Positions 35,503 through 46,693 of a stretch of DNA of 64,000 nucleotides are shown piece after piece (within the stretch, counting starts at the first letter, position 1; every line of letters starts with the position of its first letter). The stretch is from NCBI RefSeq assembly GCF_963675165.1, contig NC_087390.1, forward strand, positions 4,411,301 through 4,475,300, in the 5' to 3' direction. The position numbers were made by a program, and so were the translations under genes. The notes beneath the pieces are model-generated. The model did no database searches. It was not told the DNA's origin and worked only from the letters and a program-made list of their open reading frames with translations. The stretch is from Halichondria panicea. Lineage: Eukaryota; Porifera; Demospongiae; Suberitida; Halichondriidae.

Positions 35503-36438
35503 TCCCTTTCCTTGGCAATCTGTTGTAGAAATTACAACAATGGGTAAGGAATCGTTATGATGAATTAGATGAAGTTGTATGTGAGCTCCTCCCTGACAAA
35601 CAAACTGTAGTCTAGGTAACGGCCTTATCAGTCAAGTAGGCTAAAAATCTGTGTCCTTTGATGTAAGCTTTGATGTCTCTTTGTGCATAAAAAAAAAAAA
35701 AAAAAGAAACCTTTGACTAGCTAGGAAGAGTAGCAGCAGTAGTAGTAGGAAGAGTAGCAGTAGTAGTAGTAGCAGTGCAAGCAGGACTAGACTAGATTAA
35801 AAAGTTGGTGGAAAGAATAACTGACCGTTTGGACGTCACCTGGCTGCCAGACTTTCATCTGGACTCTTCCCCCTGAGTAGCTGGCCTTTCTCTAAGCCAC
35901 AAAACTGAGCAAAAAGCTGAAGAAGCAGCTAGACAGAGACATGTACCTAGCCTTGAGAATTGGGAGGCGTGGCTCAACTAGTTAGCCCAGCCCAGAGGAA
36001 TTGTTACCGTGGGTACTGAACAACCGTAGAAGTAGGGCTACCCCTGGCCGGCTTTACTGAATTAACTAGCTGTGTCTGCTGTCTAGTTGGACCAGATTTA
36101 GCTAGATAATGGGGTAGAGAATAGTTGAGCGGTGCTGTGTGTAGCTTGAACTGTACTGGCTGGCAAGAATCTAGTAAGCACCCTATGCACTGATAACTCG
36201 TCAGAATGGAGGGTATGTTCTAGGGATCTGGACAGCTGTACATCCAAAGGAGCCAGGGAGTGCCAATCATCTTCTCCCAGTCTCTGACACGCTAAACAAA
36301 AGGAGCTAGAACTGGGAGTCCCAGCTAGAATTGCTAGCCTGATCTAGAATGACATGGAGGCGTGGTGAGGCGGGATCCACACTAATTGATCGACCTAAAG
36401 ACGCTCCTGTTCCAGATTTCACGAATGGCAAGGAAAGG
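35503..36438. mobile_element. Non-autonomous element with CCCTTTCCTTGGCAA ends
   Basis: CCCTTTCCTTGGCAATCTG at the left and its diverged complement GGCAAGGAAAGGG at the right bound about 935 bp. The same sequence occurs inverted at 58698-59645. Ends of the form CCCTTTCC next to TTAA or TTAG resemble piggyBac-type ends. No coding capacity. Confidence 0.7.
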
Positions 36439-37047
36439 GTTAGACACCTATTATGCTAAAATTATTCCGAGCATAATTTATCAGGGCCTATTGGTCTGTT
36501 GCTAGGTAACGATAATGGTGTCAAGATACCCCTGGGTCTGGGCTACCTGTAGGAAATGGTTACGAGTGATTTCAATGTACGGTTCATGATACGAATTTTT
36601 AATAGAAAAATATGTATTTATTCTGTATTTTCTTGTTTTAATTAAAGCCAGGAAAGGGTTAATTAATCCTAAAGAGTCATGATATAATTATACATGGACT
36701 ATTCATAGGTTGCTAATGTCATTTTTCCTCCAGTTAAACGTCAACAGAAGCCATACAAGTATATATCATTTTACTTTGTGCTGGTCTGCTAGACTCCACA
36801 CATACATGTAATTATACACCATGTATATACATCTAACCAGGTACTCCTGCACGATCTAAGAATATAATTATACTTGTGATACGTAATATCCAATGGTTTG
36901 TTCTCAATGTTACACGGAAGATGATTTGAGCTTCTTCCTGAGAATGCCTGCATGTGCCAGTTTTGTACATCGTATCAATGATAATTACAAGACCATGATG
37001 CAGTAGCTTCATGAAGCACTAGGACCTAACAATTTACGCTGTAAGGT

Positions 37048-40000
37048 TCAATTTAGCATGTTGATACATTGCAAAACAAACACTTTAGTAAAAATTATGG
37101 TTGTTTTTTTACCTTTCTCCTCAATTATATCAGCGAGATTATCTTGTTGGACAGTGTCACTTCTGAGGCCATTGCAAATGTCACTCCATGTACGAGAAGG
37201 TGAAGATCGCAACCAGTGAGTCAGCATTTCACGTAAGTGAGCTTTATTGCTGTTCTTGTTGGAATCAATTGCCTCAAGAGTGTCAACTTTAATCCCCAAA
37301 GCGAGGCCCAACTCAAACCAATCTTTAGCAGCCTTGATTAATAGAGAAAAAATATCTTGCAAATCCTCAATGCACAATTGGTTTTCACCTCTTTCATCAT
37401 CCTCACCTATATACATGGCAATAACAATAATCTAGAGTATATTTCTGTAGTACCAATTGCAATGAAAGCACCGCAGGTGCTGATGCCTCGGTGGAGGTGC
37501 CAAAGCTACATAACATACAGCTAGCTTTTATACACACATTAATTTATCATGATGAATAATTTTGCTGCATACGGGAAACTCAAATAGTGGGTAATGATAG
37601 ACCACGATTGTTGTTAAAAACAATCGATGCCAAAAGTTCAAGTCTAAAATTAATGGCAAGTCAGCAGAGCCTTACAGCTCTCTTCTCACTCTGCAGCTAC
37701 CAATAGTTAGCGTTCTAGTGCAGAGCTAACTACTAAGTAGAGTAGCAACACTCGGTGAACACATTTTGCTACGAACTCTTCTGAAAAGACTGCAATGGCA
37801 TTCCAAGTAAGCAAAACTAGGCATAACTCGAGGACGAAGCTTTATTTTGCAAATCCAACCATTGCAAGCCAAGAAAACATGACTAGAAGCCTATAGAAAC
37901 TCTTACTTGCATTTCATTGATCCTTGAGCAGCTGAAATAGTCTACACACACAGACACACTACCGTATATATACCTCGCTTACGTATGCGCACCGAGGCAT
38001 AACAACTTACGTATGTTTTCCGAAGTGTGAGAGTCTTCAAAGTCTATCAAAATATTCAGTTGTTTCGGTCTTTTCGTCCCATTTAATTTGAGTGTACATT
38101 CTAATTTTGCCATTGTTTTAAGACGATTTGCTTGCAGTTGAAGAGTGGGTATCCAGTGACTTCTACCAGTGTAGTCATCTACTTCACTTTTGGTAATCTG
38201 TAATATTATAAAAATGCCAAAGCACATAATACCGGTGGTTTACTTACAATTAGTGGTGTTGCTAATGCCATTATTTTCCAACCACTTGTAGTCACTATAT
38301 CATTTACGTCCAAGGAAATTCTATCCTCTTCAAATTCCAAGGCTGAGTATTGTTCCAAGACGGCACGCTTTTTTTTGTACTGCCGACTTACAGCCTGAAT
38401 AATGAAAGCAGTTGAAATCGTTTAGTATTATTATAATAAGGAGAAAAGCCCTACCTCACTGTGAATGTCAGTATTCCAAGTTACTACAAAATGAATTCTT
38501 GAAATAGAAGAAGACACCTCAAAATAGTAAAGACTTGCAATATAGTGTCGTTTATCAGTTATTTCGACTGTATTACCATATCCACTGAAATGATTGATTT
38601 CTAGCACCCCATACGAGCTATGTTTTGAGAATGACGCATGACTATCTACTACCTCAAATGTGTATGGAAGATGTTTTTGGGAGCAACATGCTCTCACAAA
38701 TGAGAGCTTGGTGGAGCTGGTAATCTTGGCACAGTGCTGTATCTCGATTGTCAGCTGCTGTTGGAATCGAAACAAGGGATGAGGACGTATCCAGAAAACA
38801 CCGCTGACCAACTGGAGATTGCCAGGAAACTGGTACTGTCCAGCTACACTGGCCTTGATGTCTAGTCGACACTGGCCAACACCAGCTGGCAGGGAGCCCT
38901 GGGGTATAGTGAGCTTGAACCCATAGCCAACCCAATGGAAGGTTTGGGGTGAGTTGGTGACGATCACACACGTGCTGGCCACAACTTCAACACCAGGGAG
39001 GTCTGAGGGGAGGTAACAGTATAGAACAATAAAAATGAGGTACCTAACTCACTGAATGGTATTACATGATGCTGTGAATTAGACGGTTGTAGCTGTGAGA
39101 CTGGTTCTTCATTCACTGCAGGCCATGCCAGGTGTATATATAAACGAGTATATAGTATACAGATATACTCTACAGGGTGTCACACAGGGGGGGGGGAGGG
39201 GGGATACCCCCCTCCTTTCAATTATGACTGAGTGTCCATAGCTGGGTATTGAAATAATAGTTGACCTTTTTTTAGCAACATTTTCTGGTTACTTTTCTCA
39301 TTTCCCCCCCTGTACTTCAAAATCCTGTATGACACCCTGCTCTAATGGGTAGATATAGATTTTAGCATTTCTATTTGTACAATTATGTAAATACATTATA
39401 ACCATGTACTGAATTCTTATCAATGGTGATATCATCACGTACTATAGTTTCGTGCAATAGTAGCAACTGATAATCTACATGTTTATGCGTATACATTCTA
39501 ATTACCGCACCACAAACAACTTTACACTTGGTAGAATGAAAAAAGAATTAGTGCTGATCACATAAGCCAATCAGCTTATCTGAAAGTAGTCAGGTGACCA
39601 TAGATTAAATAACTTAATCCACACTTAAGTGTGCTTTAAGTTGGTTTGTTAATGCACACTTTTTATCAAACAATCATAATACAAGGATTGAATCTGAATG
39701 TCATCATAATTATAATAATAATACAAGCAAATTGAATACGTACACAAGCAAAGCTGAAAAGTATTAGAAAGTTGAATGTTATTGTTTCGATTTGTTTCAT
39801 GTGTACTGAATTGCTGACTTGACCATAGCATCGCTTTTTCGTCTGGAGAAATAGGCTCAGCTTGCTTCGAAGATGTACGTACCTGTACCTAAGCCAGATC
39901 CATATAATCGTTTCATCAAAGGTGCTTCGAATATCATAGCGTTCCAAAAGAGCAAACCAGATAATCATTGCCATATAGTTTGCGCACAAAGTTTCCCATC

Positions 40001-43000
40001 CAGTAAGCCAGATCAGCTGGAGGCATATCCAGTAGTGGGATCGGGACTGTTGGTCAGCAGGAGAAATAAGTCGAGAACATACCCAGTCAGTCCAGATAGC
40101 TTTACATCGTATCTCCTTCTCGTTTGCATCAGTTACTGGATCTACAAACCTACTAAAACTTGCTATTACGTCTAGCTAGCTAGCTAGCCACCAGCAACTG
40201 ATTTAAAATGTAGCTAGATCTAGCTGCCACGAGGCTAGAGCTCATGTGACAGCACTAAATCCTTTAGAACACACCTAGCCAAGTCACGTGTTTTAATGCT
40301 GGTGCACTCGGATGGCCTCTCGGTTACGTAATGCACTCGGCTGCGCCTCGAGCACCACGTTAACCTCGAGGCCATCCTCGGCACGCAGATTAAAACACTT
40401 AATCTTGGCTAGGTGTGTTCTAAATAATACTTAAAGTTCGAGGTTGCATCAATTAGAGCAGTGCATAGCAAAAGAGCGAGTTTGGAGCGTGGTAGTTTAG
40501 TAGAGGAGCGAGAATCTGTAGGTACAGCTTTGGCTACTGAAAAGCAATTCTATTAGCGTTACCACATCACCCCCAGTTCACTGTATTTATGACTGCAATC
40601 CATGTCTCTTTGTATAATATTATTTCGTGGTCATTCTAATTAGCTATAAGCACCAGAAAATAATAATTCAATTTTACACTAGATATTATATTTCGAGGTT
40701 GGTGCTAATACTAAAAGGTATACGGTATGTACAAAACTGTTTCAAACCGTTTCCAGATGTTGGTTCCTCTTTGTTAGCGACTTGTTCTTCTTTCACCTTT
40801 AAAGAAGCAATCTCTTGCTCAGGGTTGTTTGCCTTCTTTAATTGAGTAATCTCCTTCTGTAACACAGTGTTGGCACTAATGTACTCAGCCAGCACACTGT
40901 TTAGCCTGAGAATTTCTTGCTCTGGTGTGGAATCTCAAGTGAAAACAAAAATATGTAATCATCTGATTTGCTCACCATCTTTCTCCTCCTCTGAGTCACC
41001 TTCCTTATCAAAAGGTGGTATGGGTGGGTCCTCAGGAACTGACCCTCTAAAGTACTTCTCCATCCGACCAGCCAGTTCCCTCAAGCCCATCTCCTTGAGA
41101 GCTCTGAACAGCTCTGTCCATGTGGGCGGGCGTGATCCACATCTTGACGCCCACTCTCTCAAGATGTGGTCGTACATCTCCCGAACATCCAAACCAGCAA
41201 CAGCTGGGAAGGCAGTGGGCGTGTGCTGTACAAGCTCCTCTATCAGAGAGATTCCTGCTGAAGCTTTGAGGCGATCAATAGCTCTTACAGTGAAGTGACT
41301 GTCGGCATCAAAGGGAGTCACTGTGAATAGAGGTTAGTATACATGTTTCACCTCACTTAAAGCAAAACAGAAATATTTAGTGATTGTCTACACATCATGC
41401 ACGTATGAACATTGGTGTACATTGTAAAGTTATGTCAATTTAAAGTTTGTACGGACGCGCGTTACTAAGCTGAGGCGCCACTAGCCTCGATCCCAGCTAT
41501 AGGCCGCACTACTTCAGGGGCCTGGTAACGACAGCTTACGCATGCGCTAATCTCACCCCTTTGGTATTATATGCTCAGTAAAACAATGACGTCACAACAA
41601 ACGAATAGATTGAAGGATCCGAAGAGATAATTGAAGGTTTCTAGCCCATCTGATAGCTACCCTTAGCCTACTATGCTACTCACAGCCTCCTACAACACTT
41701 ATAATACTGTGTGGACGACAGTCGTCTGAACGGAGTGAAAGCTGACAATAGGCTATAACTGACAAACGGCTACGCTATGCCCACCTAATACTAACCTTGC
41801 ATGGTGAAAGTCTAACTGATAATACCTGTGCAACAAACCTATAATTAATAGCTCTGCACGTGCACAAAGTTTCCTATTAAACTGAAATTGTTACCATTAC
41901 AGACAAAGAATGTCATACACAGAGCTATATAGTTAGCTAGCTAGAGACAGAGCCAGTGGCGGATCCAGAGGGGGTTCTTAGGGTTCAATTGAACCCCCCT
42001 TTGAGAAAGAAGTGAGTGGGAGGCTCAAGCAACTAGTTAGCAAGTTGTCCCTTTCTTACTAGCTTTCACATGCACTTCTCACTTACCTTTAGTCTTTGTT
42101 AGTCCTGCGAAGCTTTGTCTGTGCAGTTTCAGTGACTATGAACGCTAAAAACTCTCCAGCGTAGTGCATGCATAAAAAGTGATGACCTTTTTTTAGGAAA
42201 AAATTCAGTGTGTTAATGCGCATGCTCTCACTGTTTTGAAGAAGTGACGACCTTTTTTTTAACAGTCCTTGAGCCCTGGAACCCCCCCTTTCAAGAATCC
42301 TAGATCTGCCATTGAGAACTGTAGGTTTGTTGCAGCAGCTTTTTTTCTGATGGAGTCTACATGCCTTTTGTATGCTATCAGATCAGAGGAAGTACAACAG
42401 GCGCGATGCAGCTCAAGAAATTAGCCTTTGATTGAGCAAATATTATCCGCCCACATCATATGTTTTTACTGAGGCTAATTGCTTGAGCTGCACCGCACCT
42501 GTCGGACCTCCTCTGCTATTTAGACGGTCTTCACAATCGAACTTGCATCTACTTTCTTACGTTCGTTGTGTTTTAGCGACATATAATTATGTTTCATTCG
42601 TATATTTATTCAGTATTAGATCCCATTTGAGTGTATTTAGCAGGGAACTATGAGCTATAGTACCGGTACTATAGATTGCTCTGGGCTACAAACTACAACA
42701 TTGTACATTGTATTGTCATTTACAAGAAGATACACATGTAATAACATAAAAATTATTGTAGCTAGATCTAGATGCTTTATCTAGTAATATAATAACAGAA
42801 CTAGAGAGAAGCTCTAGTTTCTTTTTTTGGCTTTGTTCGAGAGTAGTAGGAGACGCTCATTTTTGGGGCAGTGTGCTGTGCTTTTTTGCTGCAAGGCTGC
42901 ATAGGGGAGGAGCTGGATGTATGGCAGTGCTGGGATTCTAGCTTTGGCTTCTTCCTAAAGTTCCTTTCGCTTTGTTCAAGAGTAGTATAGGAGCCGCTCG

Positions 43001-44806
43001 TTTGCTAGGCTTGTTTGCTGCAAATTATAGCTTAGGTGTCTTCCTTTCGCTTTGTGAGAGTAGTACGAGCCGCTCGTTTCTTGGGAAGTGTGCTGGGCTT
43101 GTTTGCTGCAAAACTAGGGGAGGAGCTGGATGTTTCCGTTTTGTGGGTGGAGCTAGGACTATAATTTTGTCCATCAAACTGAGGTGGAGGAACAGGGTTG
43201 ACTTGAATAGAGACCACAGATTTAGTAGAGACACAGATGCCAACTTCAGATATTAGTTTTCAAAAGAATAATGATGCAGTTGCTAGGTTGGCTGTTTATA
43301 TAGGTTGACTGTTGCTAAGCTAGTGCATTTCTAGTAGCCAATAGGTTTTGTAATCTAAATCAGTTAGAACATGTGCATTCGGTATCTATGGTCCCTCGGG
43401 CTAAAGCCCTCGAGCTTTGGGACACTATAACACATATACCTCATGCCCATGTTCTAACTATAACTTATTTCTGATCACCTGCGCATGTGCCTTCCTCTCT
43501 TGAAGGCCTGCGAAGGAGCTACCAGAAACAATGCACAATACAGGTCAACCTAAGATTTTAGTGTGCGTCATTTGGAAACAAATGAACCGCAGAACTTAAT
43601 TGGCCTTCATATTGTTAGAAGCCAATGTTTGTTTTGCGAGTATCAAACGTATGCGAACTTTGCGAGGGTTGATCGCAAAACCTATATTAGTACTACACAC
43701 GATCCTTGTCAGAACACAATAGCAACAGGTGTCAAGCTCATTCACAAAGATTTTTCAAAGTAATACAGTATATAAATCAGTTTGAATATCTGCTACATAT
43801 AGCTGATTGCACGTTTAACAGTGAGTGGCGCTTATCAGTACCTTATAAAAGTGAGATTTTAGGTGAAATGAAAGTTATACAACTATTTATTTGTGGCATA
43901 AGACTCACCAATAAGTTTCCCGTGTAGTACACTACAGCTACTGCTCACAACCAGTTGTTCGCTTGACAAGACAACAGCTGCTGTCAAACCCAGTACAGGC
44001 AGGTGCTGACCTGCCTGTTCGCTTGACGTTGGCAAACCCAGTGATAGAGGCAGGTCAGCAGCATGTACCCAGGACTGGGTGCTAGAGGACAAGGCATAGA
44101 TGGCTGTTGTGGGATTACGGTTATCCCCTCCTCCAATGGACAAAAGGCAGCCACCAAAAAAGGCAGCAGCTGAACAGCTATTAGGAGCATCAGGTAGCGT
44201 CTCCCATGATGACTGGTCGGATCCAGATATGAGTAATAAAAGCGACACACAAAATATTTTTCCCTGATATGTGATCAGGTACCACTGGTCACCATGAAGA
44301 GCCGATTGCATGACAGACCCTGCACTTGGTAGTGAGGGAACAGTCGTCCACTGGCCATCTTTGAACACTTCCACAGAGGAGAGCTCTCCTGAGGTGTCAC
44401 ACCCTCCAGCCACAACTAGTGCAGACCCATCACTGACAGCAGATGCTGACTCACGGCTCTCGATCATAGGAGGCAATGTTTCAACAAACTGTCCATCCCT
44501 CATCGTGAAAACTTTGTTTGTTATATCATGTGTATGATACTCGTACCCACCCACCAGTAGCAGTTCAGAGTCATGGACGACAAGGGTATACCAATAGGTG
44601 GGTGTGTCTGTCACTGTCCATGTGCTGTCAACTCCAGGTTTAAATGAGTACAGTGCAGCATCAGCGCCAAATCCATCGGTTAGGGTTAGAATAGACCCTC
44701 CTCCAAAATATAGTGTTCCATTCAGATACTCTGAGCAGGCACCGCTCATCTTCACCGGTAGAGAGGGCCATTCCTCCCACTCCAGAGATGTTGAGGGATG
44801 AAGAGT
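37048..44806 (-). CDS. Paralogous Kelch / death-fold / coiled-coil / ZU5 / UPA-like / Death-domain protein
   Basis: Eight exons read in phase: 44806-43909, 41320-40976, 40933-40748, 39115-39053, 39002-38455, 38394-38248, 38197-38011 and 37406-37048 (2733 nt, 910 aa plus stop). Intron phases match the plus-strand copy one for one. Kelch repeats, the death-fold exon (PPTWTELFRALKEMGLREL), coiled coil, ZU5 (CRLDIKASVAGQYQFP) and UPA-like exons are clearly homologous. The last exon is also a Death domain (WFELGLALGIKVDTLEAID) but not the same type as in the plus copy. A donor at 37112 leaves open a further exon. Introns 1 (2.6 kb) and 3 (1.6 kb) are swollen by MITEs. As in the other copy, the frame opens at an acceptor, so the first exon is missing. 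Confidence 0.85.
37540..37990 (-). repeat. Inverted copy of the 16.2-16.6 kb dispersed repeat
   Basis: It matches the complement of 16195-16640 over most of its length (for example GGGAAACTCAAATAGTGGGT and AAGCAAAACTAGGCATAACT). It lies in the last intron of the minus-strand Kelch gene and supplies most of that intron. Confidence 0.72.
39173..39340. mobile_element. 168-bp MITE, CAGGGTGTCA ends
   Basis: CAGGGTGTCACACAGGGG at the left and TGTATGACACCCTG at the right. TA precedes the left end, but the right flank is not TA. It is in intron 3 of the minus-strand Kelch gene. Confidence 0.65.
40264..40423. mobile_element. 160-bp foldback, TTAGAACACACCTAGCCAAG ends
   Basis: TTAGAACACACCTAGCCAAG pairs with CTTGGCTAGGTGTGTTCTAA, and inner blocks (GTGTTTTAAT; GGATGGCCTC) also pair. 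It lies in intron 3 of the minus-strand Kelch gene. Confidence 0.75.
41484..41840. repeat. Dispersed repeat starting TAGCCTCGATCCCAG
   Basis: This block (including GGTTTCTAGCCCATCTGATA and TGGTGAAAGTCTA) matches 51598-52150 collinearly, where a MITE is inserted. Its head TAGCCTCGATCCCAG is that of the TAGCCTC elements, but no inverted right end was found. It lies in intron 1 of the minus-strand Kelch gene. Confidence 0.7.
41954..42315. mobile_element. MITE with CAGTGGCGGATCCAG-type ends
   Basis: CAGTGGCGGATCCAGAGGGG at the left and CCCCCCCTTTCAAGAATCCT then AGATCTGCCATTG at the right form imperfect inverted ends. A fragment of the same end (GGGGCGGATCCAG) is at 13448. It lies in intron 1 of the minus-strand Kelch gene. 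Confidence 0.6.
42384..42516. mobile_element. Foldback with CAGAGGAAGTACAACAGG ends
   Basis: CAGAGGAAGTACAACAGG pairs with CCTGTCGGACCTCCTCTG, and GCAGCTCAAG with CTTGAGCTGC. The ends belong to the GAGGAGGTCNGACAT group also seen at 53925-54345 and 55501-56104. Confidence 0.65.
42605..43468 (-). mobile_element. Hairpin-CCAAT-TATA module M1 with basic short frame
   Basis: Read on the minus strand: a hairpin (43468-43355, loop GAGGGCTTTAGCCCGAGGG), CTATTGG, CTATATAAAC, then a frame with PVPPPQFDGQNYSPSS, SFAANKPSTLPKKRAARTTL and TKRKEDT, stop near 43030. The AACAAGCCCAGCACA and AAGCGAAAGGAA units are repeated with divergence downstream. No ATG is in this frame. It is an inverted near-copy of 57845-58690. 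Confidence 0.65.
43469..43908. other. Intron 1 remainder
   Basis: No feature was recognised, apart from a short phrase (CACACGATCCTTGTCAGAAC near 43697) also present at 9682 in the NLR intron. Confidence 0.45.
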
Positions 44807-45493
44807 CTACATGGGAGAAGGAAACATGCGAGTGAAATGTATATAATTATACTGCTGGAGCAAATCGTACGATGATTGCCGACAATCACTATCCTGGCTA
44901 TCCATTAATATGCTGCCAGACCTACAAGATAATGAACCACCTAGACTGAATCAGCTTTAGTGACTATACTATGATATCCCCCTGCACAAGAACTAGATCG
45001 CACAACAATCAAGCACTTTTGTGTATATAGGCAAACTTTTTCAGCTACTTTCTATGGACCTAGTCAGTACTCTTGGACGTTACCTGAACATAATCAGTTA
45101 GTTACCCTATACACTTTTTTATATGGGAGAACCTCGAGAGGCTATAGTGGCCAACTGTTCTACCTATGTGTTTGATTGGTCTACTGGGTATAATTATAAA
45201 TCTATAGAATAACTAGAGCACGGAAGTGCTAACCCTCGGCTGTTGACATGAATAATAAAGATCTACAAGTGTATAGCAACCAAAAAAGTGTTCAATAAAT
45301 TGGCTAAAGCAGCAGAAGCTATAATTCTAGCTTTCTTCTTACACAGAAGGGCTCTCTTTCTTGACCTATAATAGCTTGCCAACACTCTCTGAAGATGGTA
45401 AATGTAAGATCACTACACATACAGCTAGCTACATCCATAAAACTTACACCACAAGGCAGATCAGGTGCACATCACGTGATGATTAGATCTGGC
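44807..45493. other. 5' flank of the minus-strand Kelch gene
   Basis: This should hold the missing first exon and promoter. I see no convincing exon; a region with donors occurs near 45395 (GGTAAATGTAAG), without a supporting frame. Confidence 0.4.
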
Positions 45494-45720
45494 TAGCCTC
45501 GAGACCAGCCGTTTGTTATCTGAAAGAACGCCTGGTCAAGTTCCAATGTACAACTTGTCTAATTGGTCCAGGAATTTCTTGGACCGATAATTGCCTGCAC
45601 AAGGTGTATTACCCATGAATATTATTATGATGCTGTAAACCGCTGACTCAGCTAGACGAGTTGTACATTGGAACTTGACCAGGTATTCTTTCAGATAACA
45701 AACGGCTGGTCTCGAGGCTA
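45494..45720. mobile_element. 227-bp TAGCCTCGAG element, perfect 9-bp target duplication
   Basis: Arms TAGCCTCGAGACCAGCCG and complement, flanked by AGATCTGGC on both sides (45485-45493, 45721-45729). Internally it is the reverse complement of the 33232-33458 element, showing that both are copies of one sequence. Confidence 0.9.
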
Positions 45721-45910
45721 AGATCTGGCCTGGTAAATATTTTTGCCGCGACAACTAGCCCAGTAAATGTTTTTGCCGCGGCAAATGGCTCAGTAAACTT
45801 TTTGGAGCGGTATTTACCCATTCACAATATTGTGCTTTTTGCCGGGGCAATCGTCCCGGTATTTACCGAGCCAAACAGTTTTGCCGCGGCAATATTACCG
45901 GCACAATACT
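45721..45910. repeat. TTTTTGCCGCGGCAA inverted motifs
   Basis: Repeats of CCAGTAAATGTTTTTGCCGC and GGTATTTACCGAGCCAAACA-like phrases in both orientations make an imperfect foldback. There is no coding content. Confidence 0.6.
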
Positions 45911-45939
45911 GACTCAAATTACACACCATAACGCTGCCA

Positions 45940-46660
45940 CTATGAAAAGTAATAACTTGTTGTGTGGAGGCTATCCAAATGCAGTGCTTTAGCATCGTAA
46001 GCAGACCCGGACACAAGCTTCTTACTCGTTTTATTCAAAATCTGCCACAATAACTTGTTATGTGAAGGCTATCCATGCTGTAAATGCAGTGCTCTAGCAT
46101 CCAGGTAAGCAGACCCGGACACAAGCTTCTTAGCTTTTGCTCGTTTTATTCAAAATCTGCCACAATAACTTGTTGTGTGAAGGCTATCCATGCTGTAAAC
46201 GCAGTGCTGTGGCACCCAGGTGAGTAGTCTCGCGAGCAGACGTGGGAGGGAGGGAACGTCTGGTCACTATTGCAGCAATTCTGTGGCCCCTGCCAGAATG
46301 TTGGCAGTGCCAATCAGATTTGAATGTGTTAGTGGGCGGTAACACCCCGTATATTTGCCTTATTATAGCAGTAAATAAACGTGAAAAGAAGGATTATTGA
46401 CTCTAGCAAGGCTAGTTTAAGTGTTGAACTATACCTGGCTGCGAAGGAACTCGTTACAAAGAGCTCAGACCAAGCAAGAGCTAGCTAGCTGCAAATGATA
46501 TTTTGCACATGACTACATTCCTCAGTGCCACGGAATTGCTGCAATAGTGACCAGACGTTCCCTCCCTCCCACGTCAGCTCGCGAGACTACCAGGTGAGTA
46601 GATTCACCTGTTACAAACAAACCAAACGACTACTATACCCGTGGCCGCCCACGCACCTCG
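45940..46660 (+). repeat. Three-fold tandem repeat of about 110 bp, interrupted
   Basis: Units hold CCACAATAACTTGTTGTGTG, GAAGGCTATCCATGC and AAGCAGACCCGGACACAAGC. The last unit is split by the element at 46225-46589 and continues to GTGGCCGCCCACGC near 46650. Related single copies are at 11590-11845 and 10160-10440. Confidence 0.75.
46225..46589. mobile_element. 365-bp TAGTCTCGCGAG element, 9-bp target duplication
   Basis: TAGTCTCGCGAG and CTCGCGAGACTA head long arms (GACGTGGGAGGGAGGGAACG and complement). CCAGGTGAG flanks both ends (46216-46224, 46590-46598). It lies within the last unit of the tandem repeat. Confidence 0.9.
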
Positions 46661-46693
46661 GGTAATTATAATTATGCTCTAGCATAATTATAA

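Noticed and set aside
39873-40175. 100-codon plus-strand frame in the minus-strand Kelch gene intron
   Set aside because: No motif, no paralogous counterpart and no splice support.
40867-41298. 143-codon plus-strand frame
   Set aside because: Antisense to the death-fold and coiled-coil exons of the minus-strand Kelch gene and spanning their intron.
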